Source: Rhizophagus clarus (lineage: Eukaryota > Glomeromycota > Glomeromycetes > Glomerales > Glomeraceae). Taken from it: 64,000 nucleotides of DNA. The notes under the pieces are model-generated. The model was not told the DNA's origin. It made no database searches and worked only from the letters and a program-made list of their open reading frames with translations. Shown piece by piece: positions 39,580 through 51,536 of the stretch. Within the stretch, counting starts at the first letter, position 1. Each line of letters begins with the position of its first letter. The stretch spans positions 1,466,501-1,530,500 of the forward strand of contig BLAL01000040.1 of the NCBI GenBank assembly GCA_015698045.1, in the 5' to 3' direction. The translations under genes were made by a program, and so were the position numbers.

Positions 39580-39745
39580 GAGAGGATAGGTTCGTTTTTA
39601 ATCCTATCCAAGAAAAATTTGAAAAGAAACAGGAAACAAAAAAAAAAAAAAAAAACAAAAAAAAATTATTATTTTTTTTTTTTTTTATTTTCTGGGGCAT
39701 GTTTTTCATGTTTTTATACCGGAAAAACACGTTTTTTTTTCATTC
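39575..39745 (-). promoter_or_regulatory. Conserved upstream block of RNF213-like copy 2
   Basis: Contains a perfect 7-bp inverted repeat, GGATAGG (39584-39590) and CCTATCC (39603-39609), then an A/T tract, TTTCTGGGGCATGTTTTT and GGAAAAACACGTTTTTTTT. The same order and spacing occur upstream of copy 1, so this is duplicated promoter or leader DNA. Confidence 0.45.
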
Positions 39746-40059
39746 ACATGAATGTAACTTATCTGTTATGTAATAAACCTATTCAGTTTATGGTCTTATA
39801 CGCGCCGTCGAAATTTTAAAAAGGAAATTAGACAATGAATATTATGAATTCTGACGGGCGTCGGCACGCAAGGTTATGATATATTACTGAGATCCATTAT
39901 TGTTACTCAAATTAGTATTATTAAACCTTTTAAATATCAAAATTCGGATTGTTATTGTAACAAAAAGATTTGCTTTCTATTTCTTTCTTTTATTATATTC
40001 GTGGTACTAACGAAAATAAGGTGATATTAAAATGTACACTTTAATTTTAAATAATGATT

Positions 40060-40067
40060 TCACGTGA
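40060..40067. promoter_or_regulatory. TCACGTGA palindrome upstream of RNF213-like copy 2
   Basis: Perfect E-box-type palindrome between the chitinase 3' end and copy 2, at the same relative place as the one at 23538. It survived in both copies while neighbouring bases changed. Confidence 0.4.
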
Positions 40068-40218
40068 ACATAGTGTAACACAGATTAAATTTTCCTGATA
40101 ATTTTTTTTTTTTTTAATAATTTAATATAAATACGTAATGTGATAATTGATAATAATGATAATAATGATAAAACTTAATAATTTTAAAAAAGTATTATAA
40201 ATGAGGAGTGCTTTGAAT

Positions 40219-41784
40219 TTATTCGAATCCTTTTCTAACATTTTCATAGATACTATCAGGGTATAATCTATGATTTGGAGTTTGATCAATCGCATCTTTC
40301 CCACCCAACCCATGATAAGCAGCAGATAACAATGAACGTTCATGAGAAGTAGGGAAATCTCCACTTAATTCCCAAAACATTACACCACGTAAGTTGTTAT
40401 ATTTAATATATTCAGTTTTTTGAATAATAACTTGTGGATTATCATAGGTAACAAATTCTCTGTCAGATTCAGAATAACTATAACTAGCAATCGCTTTTTC
40501 ATCAAAATATTCAACAGAATTTTGACGAGGCAATTTCTTATAATCATAAACACCTTGTTCCCAAGTTCCTTCACCAACTCCATTATACGAGGAACCAAAA
40601 CCACTTGTATTTTGAAATGCTCGACCATACATTGGCATACCAATAACTATCTTATCATTATCTACACCATTGTTGATATAATAATCAACAGCTTTATGAG
40701 TTGATAAGTCACCTCCATATAAATTTGACTGATGGCCTGTCTTGCTTGACCAAGATCCATGAAAATCATAGGCCATAAGATAGAAAATATCAAGATATTT
40801 ATTCATATCTTTCAATTTCATTATCTTATAATGATCTTCACCACATGGCATTGCGGCAGTTAGAAGTAATCTACATGTATGATTATGTGATTCAGAATAT
40901 TCATCTAATGCTTCTCTAAGCTCTTTTAACAATTTAACATAATTCTTAGCATCATCTCCATTTCGAGGATATTCCCAATCAACTATCAAAAAAAAAAAAA
41001 AAAATATTTGTGATACATAATTTAAATATTACAATAATAAAAATTTATTAAAATGAAACTTACTATCTAAACCATCTAAACCCAAATCTTTAAGTAAATT
41101 AATAGAGGAAGTAACAAATTTCTTTCTCGAATTAGAACTAGAAGCAACTGTCGGGAAATGAGTTGACCATGACCATCCTCCAATTGATAAACTAACTTTA
41201 AAATGACTCTTTTTCTTTTTTAATAGACCTAATTGCTTAAAGTTTCCGTATAGATTTCGAGCTTCATCATTCCAAGAGTCACCTTCAAAATGTTTGTCTG
41301 TATCAGCCCAAGCATCACTTAAAAATACCTCACCATCCGGTTTGAGGTTTGCAAAGGCATATAATATATGAGTTACTTTATCTGAATCTATATCAATAAC
41401 ATTATATGCACGAGCATAAATACTCCATGATGTAAAATAACCAGCAATAACTTTTCCACTTCCGCTCATTGGAGGTTTTGGTTTTTTAACAGGTGTTGTC
41501 ACTGGAGTTGATGTTGGTGATAATGTAGATGATATTGTAGATGATATTGAAGATGTCTGAACGGAAATAGGTGTTACCGAGGAGGTTTTTTCTATAGGAA
41601 CTTGATCAGTTTGATCAATATTATTTATGGTATCTTCCAAATAAAACAACGAAGGAATTATATTCCAAATAGATATGCCTACTACAAAAAATAAAATGAT
41701 AATTAAAATTTTTACTAGTGAACCACGCTTGTTTTGAGGTTCAGAAGAACTTTCAGAAGTACTGAGTGGTTCATATTTCGCCAT
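40219..41784 (-). CDS. GH18 chitinase, type II membrane-anchored
   Basis: Two exons (41784-41064 and 40982-40219) join across an 81-bp intron that falls inside the catalytic motif; the protein is 494 residues. Residues 1-22 are cytosolic and polar. Residues about 23-48 are one hydrophobic span (VKILIIILFFVVGISIW) with Lys/Arg just before it, indicating a type II signal anchor. Residues 55-108 are a Ser/Thr/Pro-rich stalk, likely O-glycosylated. The GH18 barrel starts at about 111 (KVIAGYFTSW), with SLSIGGW (198-204) and the catalytic DGLDIDWE (237-244, proton donor Glu244); the later MAYDFHGSW and WELSGDFP segments are also family hallmarks. It hydrolyses chitin, probably at the plasma membrane or wall face during growth or remodelling. 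The 3' part of this gene was copied into the tandem duplication. No chitin-binding module is visible. Confidence 0.93.
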
Positions 41785-42106
41785 TTAGAAATTACCTTTC
41801 TATTTTATTTGAGAAAAGTATTTTAACGTTACCGAAAAAGTTAAGATTCACAATTAATTAATTAATATAATTGATCTGCGTTGTACATCGACATAGTTTC
41901 ACGTAAATCGATCGTCAAGCTTGGTTTTGACATTTAATTTTATTAAATACGTATATCAAATTTACCATTTACATTCTCTTTTAATTAGTACCCTCAGAAA
42001 CGAGGAAAAAAAGTATGATATATTATTATACATATTTAGTTATAAATTACTAACCGATATTTTTAAACATAGCAAATAACAAACCGAGACAATAAAATTG
42101 TAACAA
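41785..42106. other. Short intergenic region between kinesin and chitinase
   Basis: Holds the chitinase promoter and the 3' end of the kinesin gene, both on the minus strand. A/T-rich; nothing else seen. Confidence 0.5.
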
Positions 42107-44418
42107 TTAATTTTTTATCGCTGTTCCGACGTGCGTCTTTCTTGCATCTTGACCAAAAGACAAACTTTTTTTTGTCTCGTTGATTGATTCAGCCAAAGGT
42201 GATACATTAACCAGCATGCACACTTTTGCAGTACCACCTTAATAAAAAAAACAGGATTAATACTCGAAAATTAATAAAATAAGTATATAATAAATAATAA
42301 TAATATTTTACCAAGCGAATATTTCAACAAACTTGTTAATACTGAATCACGATAGTTAACGTGATTCGACTTATTCTTAATTTGTTGAATCACATTTCTA
42401 AGATAGAATAGTGATTTATTTATACTCTGTGCCTCCGTCATTTGATCGCCGACCGAACCTGATTTATCAATATTTTCAGAACCTGCTAAATCGATTAAGT
42501 TAAGAGAACCCCGACTGCTCATATTTTCAATTGGATTTTCTCCTTCTAAATGAAGGATAAATACACCATGACTTCTTGAAGAAACCGAATTGGAATTAGT
42601 TGACGACTTAGATCTACGATTCGAAGCTTTGCATATTAAAATTTCCATGTCTTTTTTTTTGCTGATATTGCCTAGTAAGTGAAAAAAGATTACCCAGAAT
42701 AAGGTTACCGATCGTGTGATAGAGACCATTAATAATAACAACAATGAATATATTTACGTCTTTCGGCATTCTCAATAATTGTCATGCGAGTGTCTTCATG
42801 GTACACTATCTTGCATAAATCCTTGCTCTCTTTACATGATTTTTTTCGATCCTTGCATGACTTTTTGCGATTCTTATCTTCATCTGTAAGTAAGTCTTGA
42901 ATTGTCTCGTTGTAAATTTCAACATATTGAACGTACACCTTGAAATCCCATCCAAGTTTACTGGTCTCTTTAATTTTATCAAAAATTTCATCGATTGATC
43001 GAGGAATAATTCCTTTCTTTTCTGGATTGTTCACTTCACCTTCCATTGTGTAAGTTTTTCCAGACCCTGTTTGCCCATATGCAAATATACAAACATTGTA
43101 TCCATCGATAGCTGATTGCACAAGTGAACAGAGCTCCAGGTAAATTTCATTTTGATCAGCACTTTCATCAAAAACATGATCAAATTCGTATGTCGATTTC
43201 TCAGTTTGCATTTGCCAAAGTCTTAATCTCTTTGTGGAAACTTGTATAGTACGCTTATCATCAGAACATTTCAAGTTAGCTCGTTCAATTCCGTTCTCCT
43301 TATCAGTATATGGACGGACACGACACATTACTCGAATGTTGCCTTTGAGATCTAGGTGTTGGTTATGCAAATCCTTTCGAGTATCTTCTTCTATTTTCAA
43401 TCTAGCATAATTTTCTTGTATTTGTTTAAGCAGGGACTCGTACGATAATTTTTGTTCAATGATTTTATCTTTCTTAAGTTCTAGATCCTTTCTGATATTC
43501 ACGATGTTCTCACTAGATATATTGTTATCTTCATTTATTACATCGCACTGCTCATTGAGCTTCTTAAATTCTTCATCATACTTGGCTGCTTGCTCCTACA
43601 TTAATAGATATATAGTATGTATTATTTATAATAGATTTTATATACTCGTTTTTTTTTTCCTTTTTTTTTTTTTTTGTTTTTAAAAAAAAAAAAAAAAAGA
43701 TTATTACCTTTGCTTGTTCGATATCACTCAATAATACTTCGTAATCACGTTCGATTTGAATCAATTCATCATGTAATTTCGGCAATCTGGATTCTATGGC
43801 TCTATTATATTCTTTAATTTCAACAGTCTCGCGCCGAACCTCAGCCAATTGCTCTTTATATTCTAAAACTTTTGTACGCAACCTAATCCTTTCGGCCATA
43901 GATTTGGTAATAGGTCTTAAAGGACTTGAAGGACAATAACTCTTTATGGTAGTGTTTTTGTAGCTAACTGTCTTCCCACTTGCCTTCCCACTTGCCCCAC
44001 TTGCTTTCACACTTGCCTTCTCACTTGCAGTTCCACTTGCCTTCCCGCTTGCCTTCCCAGACATAAGTCCTGTAGGAATAGGAAACGCCGTGCTTCTCTT
44101 TACATCATTAGCTACATCATTAAAAGGAGTTTTTTTTTTTTTTTTTGAAGCTTCCTTAATAATAGCATCACTTGTCCCGGCAGAAATATTACTCGTAACG
44201 AGACCATTTTCAGAATTAGGACCAATGGCAGTTTTTCTTTAGATATTGAAAATATTGTTTTAAAAATGCATTTTCAAACATATATAGTGAGGATCAAATG
44301 CAAAAGAAAAGAAAAGAAAAAAGAAAACATACTTCTTTAGTTTTTTATTTTTACTAATCGAGGTTTCTTCATTAATTCGTTTACGGTTCGAATTAGTTTT
44401 ACCCTCCTTTGAAAACAT
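42107..44418 (-). CDS. Kinesin-14 family motor (C-terminal motor)
   Basis: Five exons (44418-44333, 44236-43708, 43595-42758, 42671-42312, 42237-42107) join in frame to 647 residues. The N-terminus is basic and includes a lysine run encoded by 17 consecutive A and an (S)GKAS repeat (about 78-105). A coiled coil covers about 125-285. The neck-motor junction LKGNIRVMCRVRP (about 288-301) is the signature of minus-end-directed kinesin-14 (Kar3/Ncd). The P-loop GQTGSGKT is at 379-386, switch I NSVSSRSH at 512-519 and switch II DLAGSE at 545-550. The end reads SLGGTAKVCMLVNVSP and then SLSFGQDARKT. An unusual Lys/Cys/Ser-rich insert (NRKKSCKDRKKSCKES) lies at about 446-463 in the motor, before the exon 3/4 junction. 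Such motors focus spindle poles and cross-link microtubules; that role is by family. Confidence 0.92.
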
Positions 44419-45462
44419 ATTAAAAAAGAGTAAAATATTTTCTTTCCTTTTTTTTTTTCTTTAAAAAAAAAAACACTTGATTTTTTTTTAAAAGAAAATA
44501 AAAAAAGGGGATTCAAATTCAAATTAATTGTATCTTTAAATAAAAAAACTATCATCTTCTTATTTTTACTGGCCAATTTTGTTTTGATAAATTTTACGCG
44601 TTCATATAAACAAAAAACGCGTTCATGTGATCATTAGGAAAATCATGTTGATTTCTTTTTGAATTCATGTTAAAAAATTTTTAATTATGTTATATTGCAA
44701 GAATTTCTTTTTTTTTTTTTTTTGATTAGATTAAAATGATTTGCATTATACACTACCAAAAAAGAAAGTAGCATTTTTTTTTTTATACATATGTACATGT
44801 ATATATAAAATGAACAGGAAAAAAAAATACATATAAACATTTATAATTGTACTTCCATATATATATATATATCTATCTAAAAAACTCGAATGAAAGGCTA
44901 TTTACTACCTTTGGTTCGTCAATTTTTCTAATGATCTTTGTGAAAAGAGAAAAAAAATAAGTGGTTAAGCTATTGATAAATGAATGAAAAAAAAAGAGAG
45001 AATAATGAATCAATGAAATAATAAAAGAATGTGAAAGGGTGAAAATTCGTCAATGATAACTTGATTGATATTGAAAGGTGATGTTTGCGTTATAATTAGC
45101 GAAAATTTTATAACAAATGTTCAAAACGATGAATGAATTGTCGGCAAAAAATTTTTCACACGTTCATGACATTAAAGAAAAATCACAATCACATTCAAGA
45201 ACGAATTTTTTTTAATTAAGACCAAAAACCGAATGTGTCAAGATAGGAGTGAGTATAGAGAGTATAATAAATAATAATTATAATATGAAACATTATTAAG
45301 AAAACTTCATTAAAGTTAATATAACCAATAAACAGAGAACGAAATTTTTATATTTGTACATACTATGAACAAAGAAATGCAATAAAAATTATCTTACATC
45401 ACTCTCGCCGTGTATCATGGCAAAAGTAACACCCTCCTCCGTTTAATGACTCGACTTTCCCG
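44419..45462. other. Intergenic region between NOT2 and kinesin
   Basis: Holds the kinesin promoter and the NOT2 3' untranslated region. It is A/T-rich with poly-T and poly-A tracts and an (AT)n run near 44860-44873. No open frame here has protein-like composition. Confidence 0.55.
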
Positions 45463-48091
45463 TTAAAAATCTTTGAGCCCACTTTGGGCTATATAATGAC
45501 CACCTTGTCCAAGACCAGATACGGGTCCCAATGGATGAAGTGGACCAATTGTTGGGTGATGTAGTTGCTGTAATTGCTGTAATTGTGCAGGAGTAGCACC
45601 ACCTAATCCAGCCAAAGCATTAGCAGTTAGACCACTAGCACCAGTTCCACCGGCTCCCGAGGGTATATTATTGCTAAGACCCATCAGACTACTCATACTA
45701 CTCATATTCATTGAATTTACTGTAAGATTTTGTTGCACTGCCTGCTGCAAGCCTGTAGGTGCTAATGAGGAGAGATTGGATGATGAAGAACCACTCATGC
45801 TACTAATACTACTCATGCTATTTAACATAGGACGTTCTTCTAAAGCATCATACATGAGAACGAACTCTTTTTTGACTTTTTCCCATGACTCAGGATCAAA
45901 ATAGATATAGTTTCCACGTTCGTAATTCTGCGTTTTTGCAACTGGGTCTGTACCAAACTCTTTTGTTAACCAGAACTGATGTTCTTTATGATAACGCCAA
46001 TTACGATTATATCTGATGATAAATTAACGTATTTTGAATAAAAAGATAAAGGAACTAAGAAAAAAAAATTTCTGTATAATAATGATACTTATAACTCACA
46101 ATTCTTGAGCTGCAGCTTCTTGTAATATATCTCGGGGCATGCTATAGAAAATGTAAAAGAGCGTTTCATCGGAAAATGAACCTATTTTCGATTGAGCTGG
46201 TGGTGGTGGTTGAACGTTATAACACGATGGTAAATGGTACTCAGGCTCAATTAGACCAGCAACTTGATTATTTTCTGCCCAAGGTGATGTAAACGTTGCA
46301 TAAAGTGCACTATAAAAATAATATACACAAATTGATTAAATTAATGAGAAATGTAGATCAATTAAAAGTTTATAAATACATACTCTGGAGAATTTAAATT
46401 TAATCCTAAAGTTGTTAGATCGCTCCCTAGTGCCAGCATGCTTAAATCAGGATCGGTCATTCGTATTACACTTAATAAACCGAGTAAACCAAATTCATCT
46501 GCCGAAGCCACAGACGATGATGACGACGACGATGATTGGTTTAACGAAGGTGTACCACCTACATTTGATTGCATATTAGGTATGCCTATTGATGGAGGAT
46601 AAGGCGTACCCGTTAAGTTTGACGTTGTTGAATATGGCGTTGTTGGATTAGGCCATGTTAATGAATACGCCAACATCGAAGATGAGGATGAAGAAGGATT
46701 TTGTTGTATTGTTTGTACACTACCTCCGGATTTTGTAGAGAAGTTCTACGAAAATAATTTTTCAAAAAAAAAAAAAAAAATGTATAATGATGTCAAAATC
46801 CGATTCATTCAAACCATGAGATTTAAGAAATCCATCATGTATAATAAATAAAAATCATATATTAGCATCATAAATAAAAATTGAAAGTTACAATAAATGA
46901 TATTAATATTGTTGTTAACATTACACACCTTTTTGTCTTGTTCGGACACGGAATTCATTTGTGATTGACTCGATGGTCTTATTCCGCCTGAGGATCAACA
47001 TCAAAGGAGCAAAATCTTAATTTTCGTATTCTGCGCAAATCCCAATTATTGAGAGTCAAACTTAACTAAAAATATTCCCCATATTTCAATTTGTTTTAAT
47101 TTAAATATGGGTAACGTACCATTGCTTATTCGACCATCCTGGATGCCTGATGATGACATATCCGTTGACATAGTATTTCCATTACTTAGACCATCCACAT
47201 TATTTTGTTGTTGATGGTTCACTAAATGGTGCTGCGATACTCCAGGCTGTGAACCAACTACTCCACGATTTCCTGAACTATTCGTTGCACCTGGTAAGGC
47301 TGGAAAATCGTCAATAGTAAATTCTTGCGATTGTTGTTGATGATGAATTGACCTGTTATCATTTAAAGTAGAATTTGTTCCGGTTTGCGCCGTATTCGCA
47401 TAACTTGAACTCATCCCTGTCGCAGATGAGCTATTCGATGTTGTATTTGCACTTCCTAAAGCAGGGAATTCAGACATATCCAAAATATCATTCTGTTGGG
47501 AATGTACGCTATGTATTGCACTAGGGTATGATGTAAAATTTTGCTGTCGTGTTGAAATGTTTTGAGAAGTTAAGGAAGAACCTGGAGTGAAATTCCATGA
47601 CGGTACATTCGTGCCTAAAATTAAAATTTAATCAACGTATGAATTAATTAAATGGAATTGATATTCTCATAAATTAAATTTCTTGGATCAGAAAAGAAAA
47701 AAAAAAATGAATCAATTAAAATAAATTATTTTAATATAATACCAATCCTTCCATTAACTCTAGACATCAACGGATTTCCTCCAGCAGTCCTTTGTGGCAT
47801 CGAAGTTGGTGGATATGCAGAATTAATTGGACCTGGCCGATTAGCTTGTTGAGCTGGATTTACAACTGCTATTTTATTTAATTTAATTTATTTTTTATTT
47901 TATTTTATTTTTTTTTTTTTAAAAAAAAAATGTTAATATATTTCCTTTTAATAATAAATAATTAGTTCATAATGATAACAATAAATTAGTTTACCTGTCA
48001 TACCTGACCGATTCATTAAGCCTCCTCCTGGTTGTGGACCAAATCGATTGGGGTTATTGATTGTTTTAATAATATTACTGTTGGCAGGCAT
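45463..48091 (-). CDS. NOT2: CCR4-NOT complex subunit NOT2 (CNOT2)
   Basis: Seven coding exons: 48091-47995, 47868-47743, 47614-47120, 46987-46929, 46745-46384, 46309-46100, 46012-45463. All junctions keep the frame, giving 632 residues. The N-terminal half is disordered and Asn/Ser/Gln-rich, with two short conserved NOT2 motifs, DMSEFPALG and FTIDDFPALPG (about 180-220). A conserved anchor segment follows (LNLNSPDALYATFTSPWAE, about 372-390). The C-terminal NOT2/3/5 (NOT-box) domain spans about 414-525: SDETLFYIFYSMPRDILQ, ELYNRNWRYH, FWLTKEFGTDP and YIYFDPESWEKV. Beyond it is a Ser/Gly/Gln-rich tail of about 100 residues not usual for the family. NOT2 pairs with NOT3/5 and docks on the NOT1 scaffold in mRNA deadenylation and transcription control. 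The start is the first ATG after the leader acceptor. Confidence 0.95.
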
Positions 48092-48098
48092 GGAGTCT

Positions 48099-51000
48099 AA
48101 ATATAAATGTATTGATTTTAATAAAAAAGAAAAAAAATTTTTTTTAAAAAAAAATAAAATACCTTAAAACAAATATTAGTGTAAAGTTTTTGTTGGTTAG
48201 CTTTAAAAAATATCTTGAGAAGAGAGAAAAAGCCAACCAGTTGTTATACTTTGTACAAGGAGAATCGTATTGTTTATTAACATTTAAATATCGTCTAATT
48301 GGCGACACAAGAAAACTTCTCTATTTAGAGTTCAAAAGTCACATGACTTAATTCTTAAGTTGATCAGAGGATCAGTGATACAAGTTCAGAAATTATATAA
48401 ATTCCAAAAATAAGTTTTTATTGTCACGTGAAATTGAATAAATTTTTTTTTTTTTTTATAAAAATTTTGAGAAATTGGTTTATTTTTTTCAAGTTTTTCT
48501 TTTCCATGAAAATGGGAATTAATTTCTAAAAAATTTCGAAAAAAGGATAAGTTTATGTGGAGGATGATTTACAATGCTTAATCAAACCTAAACGTCCGTG
48601 AATGAAAAGCCTCCAAGATCGTGACTAAGCCACTCAAATAACACGGAAGTGAATAATTTTTATCTTTTATGATATAGTAAAATTATTAGAAGAATATCGG
48701 ATAGAACATATGACCAAGTCCTTTAATTTGTTGGATATCCTTTTTTATAATTGTGTCACAAATATAATTTGAATGGATTGAACGTAAAAAGTTAGAAGAA
48801 ATCGATTTAGCTTAGAATGTTTAATGAAAAAATACTTGATATCATTCAAAAGAATCAAGTTAATTGATTGTACAATTGAACACAAGAAAATACACAACAG
48901 ATAATGAAATTATTCTTTTTGATTTCTTTGAATGTGAAAGATTTTGGATAAGAAATATTGTGGAAGTGAAAAAGGAATAGATTTTCATTGTCCAAAAACA
49001 TATACAACATTCGTGACTACGACGTGCGACATACATTTGATTGCAAATTATAATAGTTGACGTGATTATGAATCATTAATTCTTTTTAACATGCAATTTT
49101 TTTTTATCTGAAAACCTAATTTTTTTTTCTTTGGTGATTTGTAATAAAACAGATAGATCATTCTAGCAATATTGGATCATGTAACGTATGATTGTGCTGT
49201 GCCATCAGATTGCACATTATTACCCCCAGACCACAGTATCACCTCAGTATCACACAAAAAATTAATTTCACGTGATTTCTGGCCGGACGATATGATCACA
49301 TGGTGAGAAATTCTTTTGGGGGAGATGGAAATTTTTTTAAAATATTATCTTAATATTTATTTGTAATATTAGTTTTAATATATTTAATATATAACCAATA
49401 AAAAATACAATATATATAAAAAATAATAGTTAAAATTATGTCAGGATTATAACCATAAAAAAAATTTAGAAATTTAATTAATTTAATGTGACGAAAATTA
49501 ATTATTTTTCTTTATTTATCACGTGAGAATAGAATAATTTTGGCGGAATTCTAATTTCAGTCAAAAAATTCAAAAAATTCAAAAAAAAAAAAAAAAAAAA
49601 AAAATGAAAAAATGGGGAGAGAAAATATTGTGCCATAAAATACCGGCTCATATAATCACATGGCTTAATATAAGCTGTATTTTACAATTATACAATATTA
49701 ATTTATATATATATTAGCCATAAACTAGACCTAGTTCAATATATATATATATATATATATTAAAATTAAATTTAATTAATTTATTTTAAATTTATACAGA
49801 ACAGTACAGTATGTAATATAACCAAGTAAAGTAATTAATATAATATGTATTATATACAGTATTATATGCAACGGAAAGTAAGAAGCATGATGAAAACATA
49901 ATACCTTGCTTTTTTCCCCATAATCGTAAATGTCGCGTTGCAATTACCGTGGTTGAAGTTGACGTGTAAAATTGTGAACTGTGCGAATGTGCATTCTGTT
50001 ACATTTAAAAGAACGAGTCAGATGGTCAGATGGTATACAAAAAAAAAAGAAATGAAGTCAATTATGATACTTGTAGATGGTTTCCTTAAAAAATAACGTC
50101 AATATACTAATATCGGAACATATCACAGATGCAATGCATACGTACAAGAATAACACGGAATAAACGGGGCTGGACTTACCTGTACATTTATGTAATTCTC
50201 GCACAGGAGGTCAGACAAGATAAATCACATCTCCACCTCGTTTTAAAACGCACCATCATGGAATATGACTTGAATGCCACGATATTTTTTTAAATGAATT
50301 GACTCACATATCAAAATCTATGAAATCTTGAAAAGTATCGTAAATCTCCTTTGTTACACTTATAATGTAATAACGTTAAATTAATTTTTTTTTTTCATTT
50401 GACATTCTTAATAGCTTTTAAGATTAATAAAAAAGGGATGATGGCGAGATTATGAAATTTGGGACCCGCATTTTACATAATTTGTGGGAACCTTTAATAT
50501 TATTATCAGAATAAAGTTTAATTATTAAGACATATGGGAAATTATTGAATTTTGTGGGAAGTTACACCATGCAGATATTCATCTCAACTAAAAAAAAAAA
50601 AAAAAGGATTTTTATTAAAGATAACAAAAAGTTAAATCATTAATTTTAATAGTAATAATAATAATAATAATAACAATAATAAACCTTAATTGTTATTTTA
50701 GAAGAATTCAGCCATCCGCCGATAAAAATGATAACTTTATTACAACCGGGGATAACAAATATTAGGAATATTGGTGTACCATAATAAATAGTGTTTGTTA
50801 AGGTAAATCTTTGTTTATAATATAAATAAACCAACCTTGATATCATCCAGAAGAAAGTATTTAAAAAAATAAAATATATAAATATACAGTATATGATTAA
50901 ATATTTTGTCCATCAAATCGATCGCGTATAATTAATTTCTATTTCTGATTCCTACATCCGTTCCCCCCTACATCTTCATACCTTTTCATTTTACAATCAA

Positions 51001-51351
51001 GATAAAACTGGGATATTTTTGATTGTTCTAAATACAGAGACTATGAATTCCTTTTTAAAAAGATAAAGATAAAATAATTTTAGCGATTAATGGATACAGA
51101 TTTTTTTCATTCTATACATAAAAGTCGACATTGTGTAGATTATTTCTCCAATCTTTTTTTTTTAAAACAATAAGAAAAAGTAGCGTAGCGTTACATGTTT
51201 CAACTTGAATTATACCATTAAAAGTATTTATGCAAAGGAAGAAATCATTGGAAATGCAAATGGAAGTAAAAAAAAATTTTCTTGCAGATTTTTCTTTAAA
51301 AAAAAAAATCCAAGTTTCGGTTAGAGTATCTAGGCATCTTTGATACTTACC
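48099..51351 (-). promoter_or_regulatory. Probable spliced 5' leader of NOT2
   Basis: The acceptor tatttag lies just before the first coding exon, seven bases upstream of the ATG, so a leader intron exists. Candidate noncoding exons on the minus strand are 49995-49905 (acceptor gtaacag, donor gtatta), one ending at 50180 (CAG|gtaagt) and one ending at 51351 (CAG|gtaagt). The pairings are guesses from splice-site strength. The exon at 49905-49995 carries a short upstream ATG whose frame would end soon after splicing. Confidence 0.35.
49739..49761. repeat. (AT)n microsatellite
   Basis: About eleven AT units in noncoding DNA upstream of NOT2. Confidence 0.9.
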
Positions 51352-51485
51352 TGATATAGGCTTATAGAGCAATGAATCCATTCTTATTCACTTTGTACCA
51401 CTCGTGCATTATTTAGTAAGACTGAATGTGATTCTTGTGGATAATCTTTCCCATAGAATAATGGGGAGACGAAACAAATATGAAA

Positions 51486-51489
<4 letters not shown>

Positions 51490-51528
<39 letters not shown>

Positions 51529-51536
51529 CAGGTTTA
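51490..51536. repeat. Poly(T) tract, 47 bp
   Basis: Uninterrupted T run, the longest homopolymer in the window. Its length may not be exact in the assembly. Confidence 0.9.

Larger units (their letters stand above)
39475..40218. other. Intergenic region between chitinase and RNF213-like copy 2
   Basis: Contains the leader and presumed promoter of copy 2, an (AAAT)n microsatellite, A and T homopolymers and a TCACGTGA palindrome. No gene is visible. The short poly-Phe or poly-Lys frames here come from the homopolymers. Confidence 0.6.

Noticed and set aside
39485..39819. Open frames on both strands rich in Phe, Lys and Ile
   Set aside because: They are translations of poly-A/poly-T tracts and the AAAT microsatellite in a leader region.
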